DNA of 20,131 bases, taken from the IMG/VR virus record IMGVR_UViG_3300032117_000193, positions 1 to 20,131 of that record. One strand, given 5' to 3'. This document shows, piece after piece, positions 5,845 to 13,147 of the stretch. The notes under the pieces are model-generated. The model saw nothing but the letters and a program-made list of their open reading frames with translations. It had not been told where the DNA came from and ran no database searches. The stretch's first letter is position 1, and each line of letters opens with the position of its first letter. The position numbers and the translations under genes are program-made. The stretch comes from a virus.

Positions 5845-6144
5845 GTGAAACGACATACCCGCAGTTTACTCGAAGAACTAAACGATATAGCAGTTAAAAA
5901 GGATACTGAAGCAGTAATCGAAAGCCGTGCTACACACGTTATCGATAGTGCTGTAAATTTATTGGCTATGATTAGAGAACACTTTGAACCAGAACAAGCA
6001 TATGAACTAGAACGTCGATTCATTAATTCAATCAAAGCAAGCGATCCTGCCAAGTTTACACGTGGTATTCGTAAATTGCGTGATAATAAGGATACATTCA
6101 AAAGCCTCAAATTAATCGAAGGCGATGTTAAAGATGACGAATAA
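5845..6144 (+). CDS. Conserved-type phage protein, function unknown (99 aa)
   Basis: A GTG start at 5845 is chosen because AAAAAGGA lies at 5831-5838 and no ATG follows before conserved-looking sequence. The product is highly charged and helical: MKRHTRSLLEELNDI, then a long ESRATHVIDSAVNLLAMI helix, a FEPEQAYELERRFINSI segment, and an acidic tail. The family is not recognised. Charge and size would fit a head-core, assembly or regulatory protein. It is the first plus-strand gene after the minus-strand island and is followed by a late promoter for the next gene, so it may belong to an earlier expression class than its neighbours. Confidence 0.75.
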   Translation: MKRHTRSLLEELNDIAVKKDTEAVIESRATHVIDSAVNLLAMIREHFEPEQAYELERRFINSIKASDPAKFTRGIRKLRDNKDTFKSLKLIEGDVKDDE

Positions 6145-6175
6145 TTGGCCATTTGGGCAGTTTTTTCCAATCTGA

Positions 6176-6183
6176 TATAAATA
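6176..6183 (+). promoter_or_regulatory. T4-type late promoter, exact TATAAATA
   Basis: A perfect TATAAATA stands 54 bases before the ATG at 6238 in the 93-base gap after the 99-aa gene. The leader also contains GGGGAGGA and a strong AAGGAG next to the start. Confidence 0.65.
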
Positions 6184-6237
6184 TTACTACGAACTTCCCG
6201 TATGTGGGGAGGACATATAGATTAAGGAGATTATATT

Positions 6238-6663
6238 ATGTCAGCAGGTATTACACGAGTTCATGGTACAGCGTTTGCTCCAAGCCAACGTCCAAGTACA
6301 CTAAGTTTTTATACAATTACTTTCCCAGCAAACATCAAAACTACTGCTACTACTGGTAGCGATATCGGTGTTGTTAACGGTGCGTTAGATCAAATCTTCC
6401 GTACAGCAGTTGATCAATTTGCTACAGTTGCTATGATCGGTACAGTTTCTTCAAACGGTTTAACACTAAACTTTGCTTTAGAAGATACAGGTACAGACAC
6501 TAACAGCCCAAGCGGTTTAGGTCTAGGTTCTAGCGAAAACGCATTTGGTTACAGCGCAGGTAACGCTGGTACAGCACAAGCACTACAAGCCGCTATCCAA
6601 TCATTGGGTACAGTTAACGGTATTGCTTTAGGTTCTGCTACTGTTGCTACATTTACACTATAA
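6238..6663 (+). CDS. Probable virion structural protein, monocistronic
   Basis: 141 aa. ATG at 6238 with an ideal AAGGAG at 6224-6229. The composition is typical of a soluble beta-rich virion protein: many Thr, Gly, Ala and Ser, no Cys, few charges. Near the start is RVHGTAF and FYTITFPANI; the middle has a VNGALDQIFRTAVDQF helix, and the C-terminus NGIALGSATVATFTL. Family not recognised. It has its own exact late promoter and a perfect terminator, so it forms a single-gene unit. With the strong ribosome site this suggests high copy number, as for a head decoration or similar protein; that is inference. Confidence 0.75.
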   Translation: MSAGITRVHGTAFAPSQRPSTLSFYTITFPANIKTTATTGSDIGVVNGALDQIFRTAVDQFATVAMIGTVSSNGLTLNFALEDTGTDTNSPSGLGLGSSENAFGYSAGNAGTAQALQAAIQSLGTVNGIALGSATVATFTL

Positions 6664-6680
6664 TTTTTATAGTAAGCACG

Positions 6681-6708
6681 AAAGGGAGTTTTTTAACTCC
6701 CTTTTTTT
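6681..6708 (+). terminator. Strong intrinsic terminator
   Basis: AAAGGGAGTT (6681-6690) pairs perfectly with AACTCCCTTT (6695-6704) around a TTTT loop, and the stem runs into a T-tract to 6708. It lies 17 bases after the structural gene's stop. Confidence 0.92.
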
Positions 6709-6712
6709 ACGA

Positions 6713-6720
6713 CATAAATA
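6713..6720 (+). promoter_or_regulatory. Candidate late promoter (CATAAATA)
   Basis: CATAAATA directly follows the terminator and precedes the ATG at 6745 by 24 bases, so transcription is stopped and restarted within about 40 bases. Confidence 0.5.
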
Positions 6721-6744
6721 TCTATAACTTTATATAGGTACATA

Positions 6745-7158
6745 ATGAATGTCGTAGAAATTAAAACCCTTGTTGATATTACTGCCACTGGCATAATTCG
6801 ATTAAATCAAGGTACAGTTGAACAACTAAATCAAAATCGTAATTTCGTTACTTTAAATCAATGTATCGAAATTCGAAGTCTTATTTCCTACGATGAGAAA
6901 CCTTATGTTGATGAGGTAGACATTAAAGGCATGGGCTTTGGCACAAAATTTAAAGGTAAACAAAAAGTTTGGACATTTAGATTTGAAACAGACCGTCCAC
7001 AAGTGTTTGGCGAAAACTGTGAATTGTTAATTGAAGATCTCAACCAAGTTCCGATGATTAAAAATCTAACAGAATCGGTAAATATAGACATGAGTGTATT
7101 TGATACTACATCTGTAGATTTGAAAAATACAATTATTAGGCATCCAAGAGGCATCTAA
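6745..7158 (+). CDS. Conserved T4-like phage protein, function unknown (137 aa)
   Basis: The layout is familiar from T4-like cyanophage hypothetical proteins: KTLVDITATG(I)xRxNQGT near the start, Q.RNF.T..QC(I/L)E(I/L)RS, VDIKGMGFG.KFKGK with VWTF.F, and a C-terminal LLIEDLNQVP.IKNL.E(S)(V/I)NID...NTII. One Cys in the middle (Cys41) is part of that pattern. Length agrees with the group. The role is unknown; mixed alpha/beta without enzyme motifs. The ribosome site is weak (AGGT). It lies behind its own late-promoter box and is followed by a membrane-protein gene. That T4-like phages keep it suggests a core rather than accessory function. Confidence 0.8.
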   Translation: MNVVEIKTLVDITATGIIRLNQGTVEQLNQNRNFVTLNQCIEIRSLISYDEKPYVDEVDIKGMGFGTKFKGKQKVWTFRFETDRPQVFGENCELLIEDLNQVPMIKNLTESVNIDMSVFDTTSVDLKNTIIRHPRGI

Positions 7159-7197
7159 TTAAGGCAACGTGAGAGTTTATTAACAGGAGATATCAGG

Positions 7198-7455
7198 ATG
7201 TCAAATCCAGGACCAACGACAGATTTAGAAAAGACTAGTTTAGAAGCACACGTTGATTTGTGCGCTATGAGATATGGGCAGTTAGATTCCCGTTTAACTA
7301 GCATCGAAGGTAAAGTAACTACTTTACAAGACACAATTGAAAAGAGCCATTTAAGTATGGTAAAGATTCTTATCGGTACAGCAGGTACCGTCATTGTTGC
7401 TATTCTATCCTTATTAGGTGTAGTAATAACTAATCTACCACATTTAGTAAAGTAA
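7198..7455 (+). CDS. Small single-span membrane protein (XhlA/holin-like architecture)
   Basis: 85 aa, ATG at 7198 with CAGGAGA at 7184-7190. Residues 28-53 form a coiled coil (QLDSRLTSIEGKVTTLQDTI), then a single hydrophobic segment at about 56-78 (MVKILIGTAGTVIVAILSLLGVVI) and a short tail. A coiled coil followed by one C-terminal membrane helix in about 80 residues is the plan of XhlA-type haemolysin/holin-accessory proteins. It could take part in lysis or be a membrane anchor for assembly. The N-terminal EAHVDLCAMRYGQLDSRL pattern is common among aquatic T4-like phages. No endolysin is visible in the window, so a lysis role is not supported by neighbours. Confidence 0.75.
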   Translation: MSNPGPTTDLEKTSLEAHVDLCAMRYGQLDSRLTSIEGKVTTLQDTIEKSHLSMVKILIGTAGTVIVAILSLLGVVITNLPHLVK

Positions 7456-7458
7456 TAT

Positions 7459-8052
7459 ATGAGAGCAAAAGAGTTTACACGTATCAGTGAATTAGCCAAT
7501 CCAATTCAAGGAATGGGTACTGCTTTAGGTGGAGCAACAAAAGCGGTTGGCAATACAGCACAACAAGCAGGCAATACAGCACAACAAGCAGGCAATGCGG
7601 CCAAGGGAGCACTTCCTGGAGCAACCGCAATACCTAAACCAGGAACTACTGTACAACAAACTCCTGTAGCAAAAGGACAGGGTGGAGCCAAACCAATGGC
7701 CGCACCAGGTGCTAAACCAGCACCAATACCTCCACAACCTGCTCAAGCACAACAACCTCCACAGCCCGGAGCACAACCACAACAACCTGCTACAACTGAT
7801 CAATTAAATCCAGGACAAACTCAACCTGGTGTAGGTACAATTCAACCCCAAGGTGCTAATGATGCTGCAGCAACACCTAACGCACCTAATCAACAAAAAG
7901 ATCAAGAGGCTACCCCTGCCGCACAAGCACCAGATGGAAGCCCACAACAAGCACAGCAACAACAGCAAGATCAACAAAAGACAGGCCAAGAATTAGATCA
8001 AATGAAAAAAGCCTTAGCAGATCTTGAACAACGTCTAGGACCACAAACATGA
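7459..8052 (+). CDS. Gln/Pro/Ala-rich low-complexity protein with capsid-targeting-like N-terminus
   Basis: 197 aa. The start MRAKEFTRISELANP resembles a T4 capsid-targeting sequence, with a possible prohead-protease site after Glu11 (I-S-E|L). Residues 27-50 contain two exact copies of AVGN/AGN-TAQQ units; from 50 to about 170 the chain is disordered, made of Pro, Gln, Ala and Gly with no aromatic residues. The last 25 residues (QELDQMKKALADLEQRLG) form a coiled coil. This suggests a flexible head-interior or scaffold-type protein with a C-terminal binding helix. It overlaps the next gene by four bases (ATGA), so the two are coupled. Function unproven. Confidence 0.75.
   Translation: MRAKEFTRISELANPIQGMGTALGGATKAVGNTAQQAGNTAQQAGNAAKGALPGATAIPKPGTTVQQTPVAKGQGGAKPMAAPGAKPAPIPPQPAQAQQPPQPGAQPQQPATTDQLNPGQTQPGVGTIQPQGANDAAATPNAPNQQKDQEATPAAQAPDGSPQQAQQQQQDQQKTGQELDQMKKALADLEQRLGPQT
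7549..7590 (+). repeat. Two tandem copies of a 21-bp unit
   Basis: GGCAATACAGCACAACAAGCA occurs twice in a row (7549-7569 and 7570-7590), followed by a partial third start (GGCAATGCGGCC). It encodes the peptide GNTAQQA and keeps the frame; replication slippage can explain it. Confidence 0.9.
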
Positions 8053-8273
8053 AAATCTATCAACTCCTAGACTTTGAACCTCGTATACCGTTATCTAACG
8101 AAGAACACAAATTCGTTGAGAGCCATCATAATGAAATACATGTAGACCAATTACAAGAACGTGAGTTAGTTGTGGCCCACAACCTTGTACGCAAAGGTGT
8201 ATATGCTATAAGTAAAGATAACGAGAGACTTATAAAACGAGGCCATGAAATTAACAAAAAAACAGTTATTTGA
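8049..8273 (+). CDS. Small phage protein, function unknown (74 aa)
   Basis: The start overlaps the stop of the previous gene by four bases and the end overlaps the next gene by 29 bases, so it lies in a translationally coupled chain. The sequence MKIYQLLDFEPRIPLSNEEHKF is followed by a charged helical part (VDQLQERELVVAHNLVRKGVYAIS) that resembles a small winged or helix-turn-helix-like fold, but no clear DNA-binding motif can be claimed. Ends in a basic tail. I do not recognise the family. Confidence 0.7.
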   Translation: MKIYQLLDFEPRIPLSNEEHKFVESHHNEIHVDQLQERELVVAHNLVRKGVYAISKDNERLIKRGHEINKKTVI

Positions 8274-8706
8274 AAAAGTCGAAACAATAGCCAAGAAGGT
8301 TAAGGATGATCTTAAAATTAGTGGCTATGTTGTGCCTGTTCGCGAACGCGATGGTTCAATTAATTTTGATGGGTATCGTGTAAAAAAGAAAGATAATTTT
8401 TACACAATCTACAATAAGAAAAACCAACCCATACACGAACAAATTAATCTAATTCAAACGGCTGTGTTAACTGCCAACGCATTAGCCTTGGGTCGTTGGC
8501 CAGATGATAAAATACTCAATGAAGACAAACAATATGGGTATCAAGAGTTTAAACTAGAAGTTTATACTACTCGAATCAACAAAGCAGTAAAAGACTCAGA
8601 CGATTGGGTATACTACGATACAAGGCGCAATATTGCCAAACGACGTAGTATAGAGCATAAAAACTTCGTCGACAAGAGTTATAAAAAGTTGACTGCCCTA
8701 AGATAA
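8245..8706 (+). CDS. Lys-rich phage protein, function unknown (153 aa)
   Basis: The ATG at 8245 lies inside the preceding gene. The product has a basic N-terminal helix (MKLTKKQLFEKVETIAKKVKDDL), a beta section with GYVVPVRERDG, FDGYRVKKKDNFYTIYNKK, then a helical part NLIQTAVLTANALALGRWPDD, and a basic C-terminus. The middle looks like a small domain of beta strands followed by a helix that uses W and Y. No family recognised. Similar proteins with a NFYTIY-like strand pair and TAV..AN.LALG helix are seen as hypotheticals in T4-like phages. A late promoter box sits at its stop. Confidence 0.7.
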   Translation: MKLTKKQLFEKVETIAKKVKDDLKISGYVVPVRERDGSINFDGYRVKKKDNFYTIYNKKNQPIHEQINLIQTAVLTANALALGRWPDDKILNEDKQYGYQEFKLEVYTTRINKAVKDSDDWVYYDTRRNIAKRRSIEHKNFVDKSYKKLTALR

Positions 8707-8709
8707 ATA
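8702..8709 (+). promoter_or_regulatory. Candidate late promoter (GATAAATA)
   Basis: GATAAATA overlaps the stop codon of the 153-aa gene and lies 27 bases before the ATG at 8737. Confidence 0.45.
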
Positions 8710-8736
8710 AAACTAATATACTTTTTTGGAAAATCC

Positions 8737-10320
8737 ATGAAAACAGAAGACTTAAACAAACCACTCAATTCAACACAGTTGAATGAAAACATGTTCAAAA
8801 AGTTTGGTGTAAAAATCAACTTTGACAAGTATAATCGCGAGGAGTTAGAAAACTATCGCAATCTACTTCGTACTAAAGTTTCACAAGTTGAAACCAAGTC
8901 TAATTTTAATGATTTACTAACAGACGAATCATATCAAAAAGACAAGTACATGATGGGCATGTTAACTCAACGCATTAAAGAAATTGTCGGTGAAGGTAAG
9001 AAAGTTGATCGCATGGTTCAACACATCAAGAAAAGTGAAAAGAAAGCAGGTAAGTCTGATAAAGACGCAGAAGATATTGCCTGGGCTACTGCTAACAAAC
9101 GTGGTATGCTTGATAATAAGAACAAAAAGAAAAAGACCACCGAGGGATCAGAAATGAAAAAAACAACAAACGAAAGTGCTGAATCAAAAGCCCGTTTAGC
9201 ACACAAACATGCTACGTTATATCAACAAGCACACAAGCAGGGCGATCTAGAAGAAGCATTACATCACAAACAACAATGTGAAGAATGTGGCGGTATGATC
9301 AGTCACGGCGCAATGGGCGAGTGCTGGCATACACATATTAAATTAAACAAAGGCAAACCTTATCAAGTTGGTGAAGGTATGGTCGGTGGGGCTCTTGGTG
9401 GAATAGCAGGTGCCGCGTTAGGCGGACCAATGGGTGCTATGACAGGATATGCCGCTGGTAGTAAAGCCGGAGATGATTTATCAGTCAAGGAGTCCGCTAT
9501 GGCAGAAGGTAAGAAACCAAAATGGTTAGAAAAGGCAGAAGTTAAGGCAGAATTAAAACAAAGTCAAAAGGTTAGTCCTAAAGAAAAGAAAAAAGTTGGT
9601 GTACAACAAGAAGGTTGGGATGACATGATGAAAGCCGTTAAGGACAAAAAAGATTCTGAAGGCACAGGCAAGTTTGACAAAAAGAAAACTTCTACTGGTA
9701 CACAATATACTCGCAAGTCTAGCACATTTACAGATGGCGGAGATGACAGCGATGTTAAGAAGGCCAAAAAGAAAGCAACTAAAGAAAGTCAATTTAGAAT
9801 CAATGCTAGAATCGTTAACGAAGGTCTACGTCGTTTAATTCTTGAAGACGAAGAAGGCAAGGCAAAAGCAATTACTGCCGGTACTGATATGGTTAATGAC
9901 TTTACAAGTTGGATGCAACGTGTTGGTCAATACCAAACAAAATCTATGATTGAATTAGCAGATGCTATCAAAGCAAACTTTGGTCCACAAGAAGCAGAGC
10001 AATTCAAACAAATGGTTCAACAAGCATTAGAAACATCTTTACAAGCGTTAACACAAACACGTGAAGAAATTTCAAACGCTGTTGCTGTATTAGCAGGCGA
10101 AGCACCTGCCGCAACCCCAATGGGTAATCCTCCAATGGATGACGCAGAAGTTCCAGGAATGGAAGAACCAGGCGCAGAGATGGGCGGTGATGAATTTGGT
10201 GCTAGCGATGCTGCCGCAGGTGGTATGGAAACATCAGGACGTGAAATGCGTGAGTCACGTAAACTTTTTGCTCGTAAGTTAGCAGAAAGTCACAACATCA
10301 TGCGTAGTCTATCTAAGTAA
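8737..10320 (+). CDS. Mosaic 527-aa phage protein, possible head-core/scaffold component
   Basis: The protein is a chain of modules. Residues 1-85: LNENMFKKFG.K(I)NF..Y and RN.LRTK(V)SQVE, a helical domain typical of T4-like phage hypotheticals. 90-125: DRMVQHIKKSEKKAGKS and DIAWATANKRGM. 150-200: a helix then CEECGG (Cys181, Cys184), His190, Cys196, His198 and His200, a possible zinc site. 214-245: GGALGGIAGAALGGPMGAM, a glycine zipper. 255-350: Lys-rich linker with WLEKAEVK and EGWDDMMKAV. 350-455: a helical domain (ITAGTDMVNDFTSWMQRVG). 455-505: acidic, Pro/Gly/Met-rich. The end is KLAESHNIMRSLSK. Several (I/V/L)-x-E sites resemble prohead-protease sites. A scaffold or core role is inferred from charge, modularity and context. 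Confidence 0.75.
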   Translation: MKTEDLNKPLNSTQLNENMFKKFGVKINFDKYNREELENYRNLLRTKVSQVETKSNFNDLLTDESYQKDKYMMGMLTQRIKEIVGEGKKVDRMVQHIKKSEKKAGKSDKDAEDIAWATANKRGMLDNKNKKKKTTEGSEMKKTTNESAESKARLAHKHATLYQQAHKQGDLEEALHHKQQCEECGGMISHGAMGECWHTHIKLNKGKPYQVGEGMVGGALGGIAGAALGGPMGAMTGYAAGSKAGDDLSVKESAMAEGKKPKWLEKAEVKAELKQSQKVSPKEKKKVGVQQEGWDDMMKAVKDKKDSEGTGKFDKKKTSTGTQYTRKSSTFTDGGDDSDVKKAKKKATKESQFRINARIVNEGLRRLILEDEEGKAKAITAGTDMVNDFTSWMQRVGQYQTKSMIELADAIKANFGPQEAEQFKQMVQQALETSLQALTQTREEISNAVAVLAGEAPAATPMGNPPMDDAEVPGMEEPGAEMGGDEFGASDAAAGGMETSGREMRESRKLFARKLAESHNIMRSLSK

Positions 10321-10321
10321 G

Positions 10322-10675
10322 ATGAGACTATTCGAAATGGAAGATCACTTTGCAAGTGATCTTATCACATTACTAAGAAATCAGTTAGGCAGGGGTGATA
10401 GTGAAGACACTTCCCTTGTTCTAACCTATCCTGCTCTTAGTAATATGATGAAAAATATGGGTTATGGAGAAATTAACGCAGATAGTTTTGCTAAGATTTA
10501 TGATGATAATCCAGACCTACAAAAAATCGTTAAAAGTTATAACGATGAAAAAATTGTCTTAAGCACCAAAGTTCCAGCACCTGGAGCAGACGGTATGACA
10601 AATGGTAAAGCCAAAGGACCTAGCGTAGATGCTATGGCTTCTCAAGGCGCCAAAAAACTTTCTCCAGATATTTGA
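10322..10675 (+). CDS. Conserved-type phage protein, function unknown (117 aa)
   Basis: The ATG is one base after the stop of the 527-aa gene. The protein has an N-terminal helix (MRLFEMEDHFASDLITLLRNQL), a small domain with LTYPALSNMMKNMGYGEINADSFAKIYDDNP and a strand EKIVLSTK, then a disordered Gly/Lys/Ala tail from about residue 84. The middle resembles winged-helix-like phage proteins in which one helix pair precedes a short hairpin, but no function is recognised. Close spacing points to co-translation with the large mosaic protein. The stop codon overlaps the -35 box of the next promoter. Confidence 0.75.
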   Translation: MRLFEMEDHFASDLITLLRNQLGRGDSEDTSLVLTYPALSNMMKNMGYGEINADSFAKIYDDNPDLQKIVKSYNDEKIVLSTKVPAPGADGMTNGKAKGPSVDAMASQGAKKLSPDI

Positions 10676-10699
10676 CATTTAAAATAAGTGTGTTATAAT
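10672..10699 (+). promoter_or_regulatory. Consensus sigma70-type promoter with extended -10
   Basis: TTGACA (10672-10677) and TATAAT (10694-10699) match the consensus at all 12 positions, 16 bp apart, with TG one base before the -10 (TGTTATAAT). The -35 box overlaps the stop of the upstream gene. The predicted start, about 10705-10707, leaves only some 4-6 bases before the ATG at 10711. Confidence 0.85.
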
Positions 10700-10710
10700 T
10701 AGTAGTATAT

Positions 10711-11436
10711 ATGACTACAATAATAACACCACCTCCGTTCGTAGAACGTTTTCAATATAAAAACTGTACACAGATTAATGACCCAGTTACTCGTAAAAGA
10801 GTTTATTTAACTCCAGATGGGTTAAAGACTCCTAGTGTAACAACTATTTTAGGCACCACTAAAGATCAAACGCATTTGATTGAATGGCGTAAAAGAGTCG
10901 GGGAAGAAAATGCCGCTCAAATTACTAAAGAAGCAAGCGGTGTTGGTACAGCAATGCACAAGAATCTAGAATGTTTCTTAGCAGGCATTGAACGCAAGCC
11001 AGGCAACAATCCTGTACATGTCAAAGCAAACGCAATGGCTGATCGAATCATTGCTGAAGGTCTTAGTAAAGTAAATGAAATATGGGCAATGGAACAAACT
11101 TTATATTTCCCTGGACTATATTCCGGTACTACAGACTTGGTGGGTGTATATGACGGTGAACCCGCAATAATGGACCATAAACAAACTAACAAACCCAAGA
11201 AGCGTGAGTGGGTAGAAGATTACTTTTTACAATTAGTTGCCTATATGTTAGCACATAATGAAGTGTATGGAACTAACATAAAACGTGGAGTAGTTTTTAT
11301 GTGTAGCAGAGGTAATGATCCTATTAGAGTAGGCGGAGAAATTTACCAACAATTTGACCTATTACCACAGGACTATAACAAATACGAAGATATGTGGCTC
11401 AATAAGGTAGAGGAATACTACAAGTTAGCGGCATAA
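10711..11436 (+). CDS. PD-(D/E)XK exonuclease, MGME1/RecB-like
   Basis: 241 aa. An early PSVTTIL motif (41-47) is followed by a helix GVGTAMHKNLECFL (77-90). The catalytic core is visible as GTTDLVG with Asp142, then IMDHKQ with Asp155 and Lys157 (the D-x-K of the family), and QLVAYMLA (174-181) with the conserved Gln and Tyr. This order (G-x-x-D, D-x-K, Q-x-x-x-Y) is that of MGME1- and RecB-like nucleases, which trim single-stranded DNA ends. In a T4-like phage it would act in replication, recombination or host DNA breakdown. It has its own consensus early promoter but no Shine-Dalgarno before the ATG. It is followed by a late promoter at its stop, so it is an early gene among late genes. 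Confidence 0.85.
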   Translation: MTTIITPPPFVERFQYKNCTQINDPVTRKRVYLTPDGLKTPSVTTILGTTKDQTHLIEWRKRVGEENAAQITKEASGVGTAMHKNLECFLAGIERKPGNNPVHVKANAMADRIIAEGLSKVNEIWAMEQTLYFPGLYSGTTDLVGVYDGEPAIMDHKQTNKPKKREWVEDYFLQLVAYMLAHNEVYGTNIKRGVVFMCSRGNDPIRVGGEIYQQFDLLPQDYNKYEDMWLNKVEEYYKLAA

Positions 11437-11439
11437 ATA
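11432..11439 (+). promoter_or_regulatory. Candidate late promoter (CATAAATA)
   Basis: CATAAATA overlaps the stop of the exonuclease gene and lies 21 bases before the ATG of the tailspike gene, with CAGGGAA in between. Confidence 0.5.
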
Positions 11440-11460
11440 CCCTATAACAGGGAATTCAAC

Positions 11461-13140
11461 ATGGCCGTTATTCAGATATCACGCATACAAGTACGCAGAG
11501 GCGTAGCAGACAGCCCAACACCATCGGGCTTACCACAGTTAGCCAGTGGTGAAATTGGATGGGCAATAGATCAACAAAGATTATGGATTGGTAGCGGATC
11601 TATCGATGAAGGCGCTCCTGCTGTAAGTAACGTTGAGATTCTAACAACGCAAGGTTTGTTGGATATATTAGATAATTTTACGGCCACAAATTACACATAT
11701 AGAATGAACCAAGGAACCGGTGGCGGTACATTAGGTTCTGTTCAAAGAACAATACAAGAAAAATTAGACGATAAAGCAGATGCTCTTGATTTTGGTATTG
11801 TAGGTGACGGAGTTACTGACGATACTACTTCAATACAAAATGCTATCAACGCATTGTATTTCAACAACCAGGGTGTTAACGACGGCCCTGTATTAAGTTT
11901 TCACCCTGGCAATTTTATTATTTCTGAAACTATAAATGTTCCGCCTCATGCTAAATTAGTTGGGTCTGGTATTGGCAAGAGTACATTTACTATGATAAGT
12001 TCTGCTACCACAGCATTTCAAACTGTTGGTCTAAATAGTTCAGGCACTGCTTATCTAAGTACAGTTAGTATCATAAGTCCTAATTTCCCTACTGATATTC
12101 AAATATCAGGATTTACATTCCAAGTAACTAGCACATGGACAACTACACAAACATCACCTTTATTATCTTTAGATAGTGCCAAAGATACAACAATATCGGA
12201 TTGTAGTTTTGTAGGAATATACAGCGCCGGTAAAGCATGGACTGTAAATGATACTGCTATTAGATTTACTAACGTGGCTCCGTATGGACACAATAATGTA
12301 TTAATTGATAATTGTATATTTGAAGGAATTAGTTGTGGTATTGTTTCTAATAGTGATATTGATACAGTTAGAATTACCAACAGTCGATTTAAAAATAACG
12401 CCCACGGTGCTTATTTAGGATATGCCTTGTCTGGAAATAGTCCATCACAGACAGGTCCTAAGAATGTACAGTTTATTGATAATATGTTTAACAACACAAC
12501 ATATGAAGCAATTTACGTAGGAACTACAGCAACTAATTCTACCCTTACAAATATTTTATCTATGAACAATACCTATAGATCAGTTGGAGTAGATAATGTA
12601 GGCAATTCAGTTACCCCTATCCTAACAATGAAGAGCGCAGGGGGAGAAAGTATTAATGACAATTTTGAAAGAGTCTATGACATACAGGCTGTTTCAAATT
12701 CAGATGGAAGTTATTCTTACCATGTCAATCCAACAACATTTACAATGTTGCCATTAGTTGATGTTGGAGGATGCGCTTTCAAATGGGATTACAGACTACC
12801 TTTCAAACAAAATATCCTAATTAACGATAATACACAAAATGGAATTTTACCATTAGCAACCATTCCTTATTCTGGAACAAGTCTTGCTCTTCTAGTTAAT
12901 TATGTGTATACTTTGGTAAGTGGGGACGTTAGAATGGGTAAGTTGTTTATCAATTCTAAATCAACAACAGTATCAGTAAAAGAAGAATTTAGTTTTACAG
13001 GTGATACTAGTGATGGAACATTTGGGGAAATTGTTTTCTCAGCGGCAATTACTAACGGCGTCTTACAAATTTTAGGAAGTCGTGCTAGCGGCAGTAATGT
13101 TTCTGGCACATTATCATTAACAATTTCAACAGTACAGTAA
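11461..13140 (+). CDS. Tailspike / fibre with pectate-lyase-like beta-helix
   Basis: 559 aa. Residues 1-62 are a virion-attachment module (IQVRRG...LPQLASGEIGWAIDQQRLWIGSG.....APAVSNVEILT) frequent in T4-like fibres. At 110-129 DFGIVGDGVTDDTTSIQNAI marks the start of a pectate-lyase-3-type right-handed parallel beta-helix, followed by FHPGNFIISETI, VGSGIGKST and rungs rich in Asn, Thr and Ile (SGFTF, SDCSF, DNCIF, TNSRF, DNMF) to about residue 380. The last 170 residues form a separate beta-rich C-terminal domain. Such proteins bind and often cut surface polysaccharides; no catalytic residues can be assigned by eye. It sits behind its own late-promoter box, and a small conserved gene follows after seven bases. 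Confidence 0.88.
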   Translation: MAVIQISRIQVRRGVADSPTPSGLPQLASGEIGWAIDQQRLWIGSGSIDEGAPAVSNVEILTTQGLLDILDNFTATNYTYRMNQGTGGGTLGSVQRTIQEKLDDKADALDFGIVGDGVTDDTTSIQNAINALYFNNQGVNDGPVLSFHPGNFIISETINVPPHAKLVGSGIGKSTFTMISSATTAFQTVGLNSSGTAYLSTVSIISPNFPTDIQISGFTFQVTSTWTTTQTSPLLSLDSAKDTTISDCSFVGIYSAGKAWTVNDTAIRFTNVAPYGHNNVLIDNCIFEGISCGIVSNSDIDTVRITNSRFKNNAHGAYLGYALSGNSPSQTGPKNVQFIDNMFNNTTYEAIYVGTTATNSTLTNILSMNNTYRSVGVDNVGNSVTPILTMKSAGGESINDNFERVYDIQAVSNSDGSYSYHVNPTTFTMLPLVDVGGCAFKWDYRLPFKQNILINDNTQNGILPLATIPYSGTSLALLVNYVYTLVSGDVRMGKLFINSKSTTVSVKEEFSFTGDTSDGTFGEIVFSAAITNGVLQILGSRASGSNVSGTLSLTISTVQ

Positions 13141-13147
13141 GGTATCA

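Noticed and set aside
6153-6359. 68-codon frame overlapping the start of the structural gene
   Set aside because: It covers the late promoter and leader, is Tyr/Arg-rich without pattern, and conflicts with a gene that has an ideal ribosome site.
7549-7590. CRISPR-like short direct repeats
   Set aside because: The copies are directly adjacent with no spacers, in frame, and encode a low-complexity peptide.
7506-7989. Long minus-strand frames rich in Cys and Leu opposite the Gln/Pro/Ala-rich gene
   Set aside because: They are mirror images of CAA/GCA-type low-complexity codons on the plus strand, with no ribosome site.
10322-10675. Helix-turn-helix regulator
   Set aside because: The helix spacing is only loosely similar; no recognition-helix pattern can be defended.
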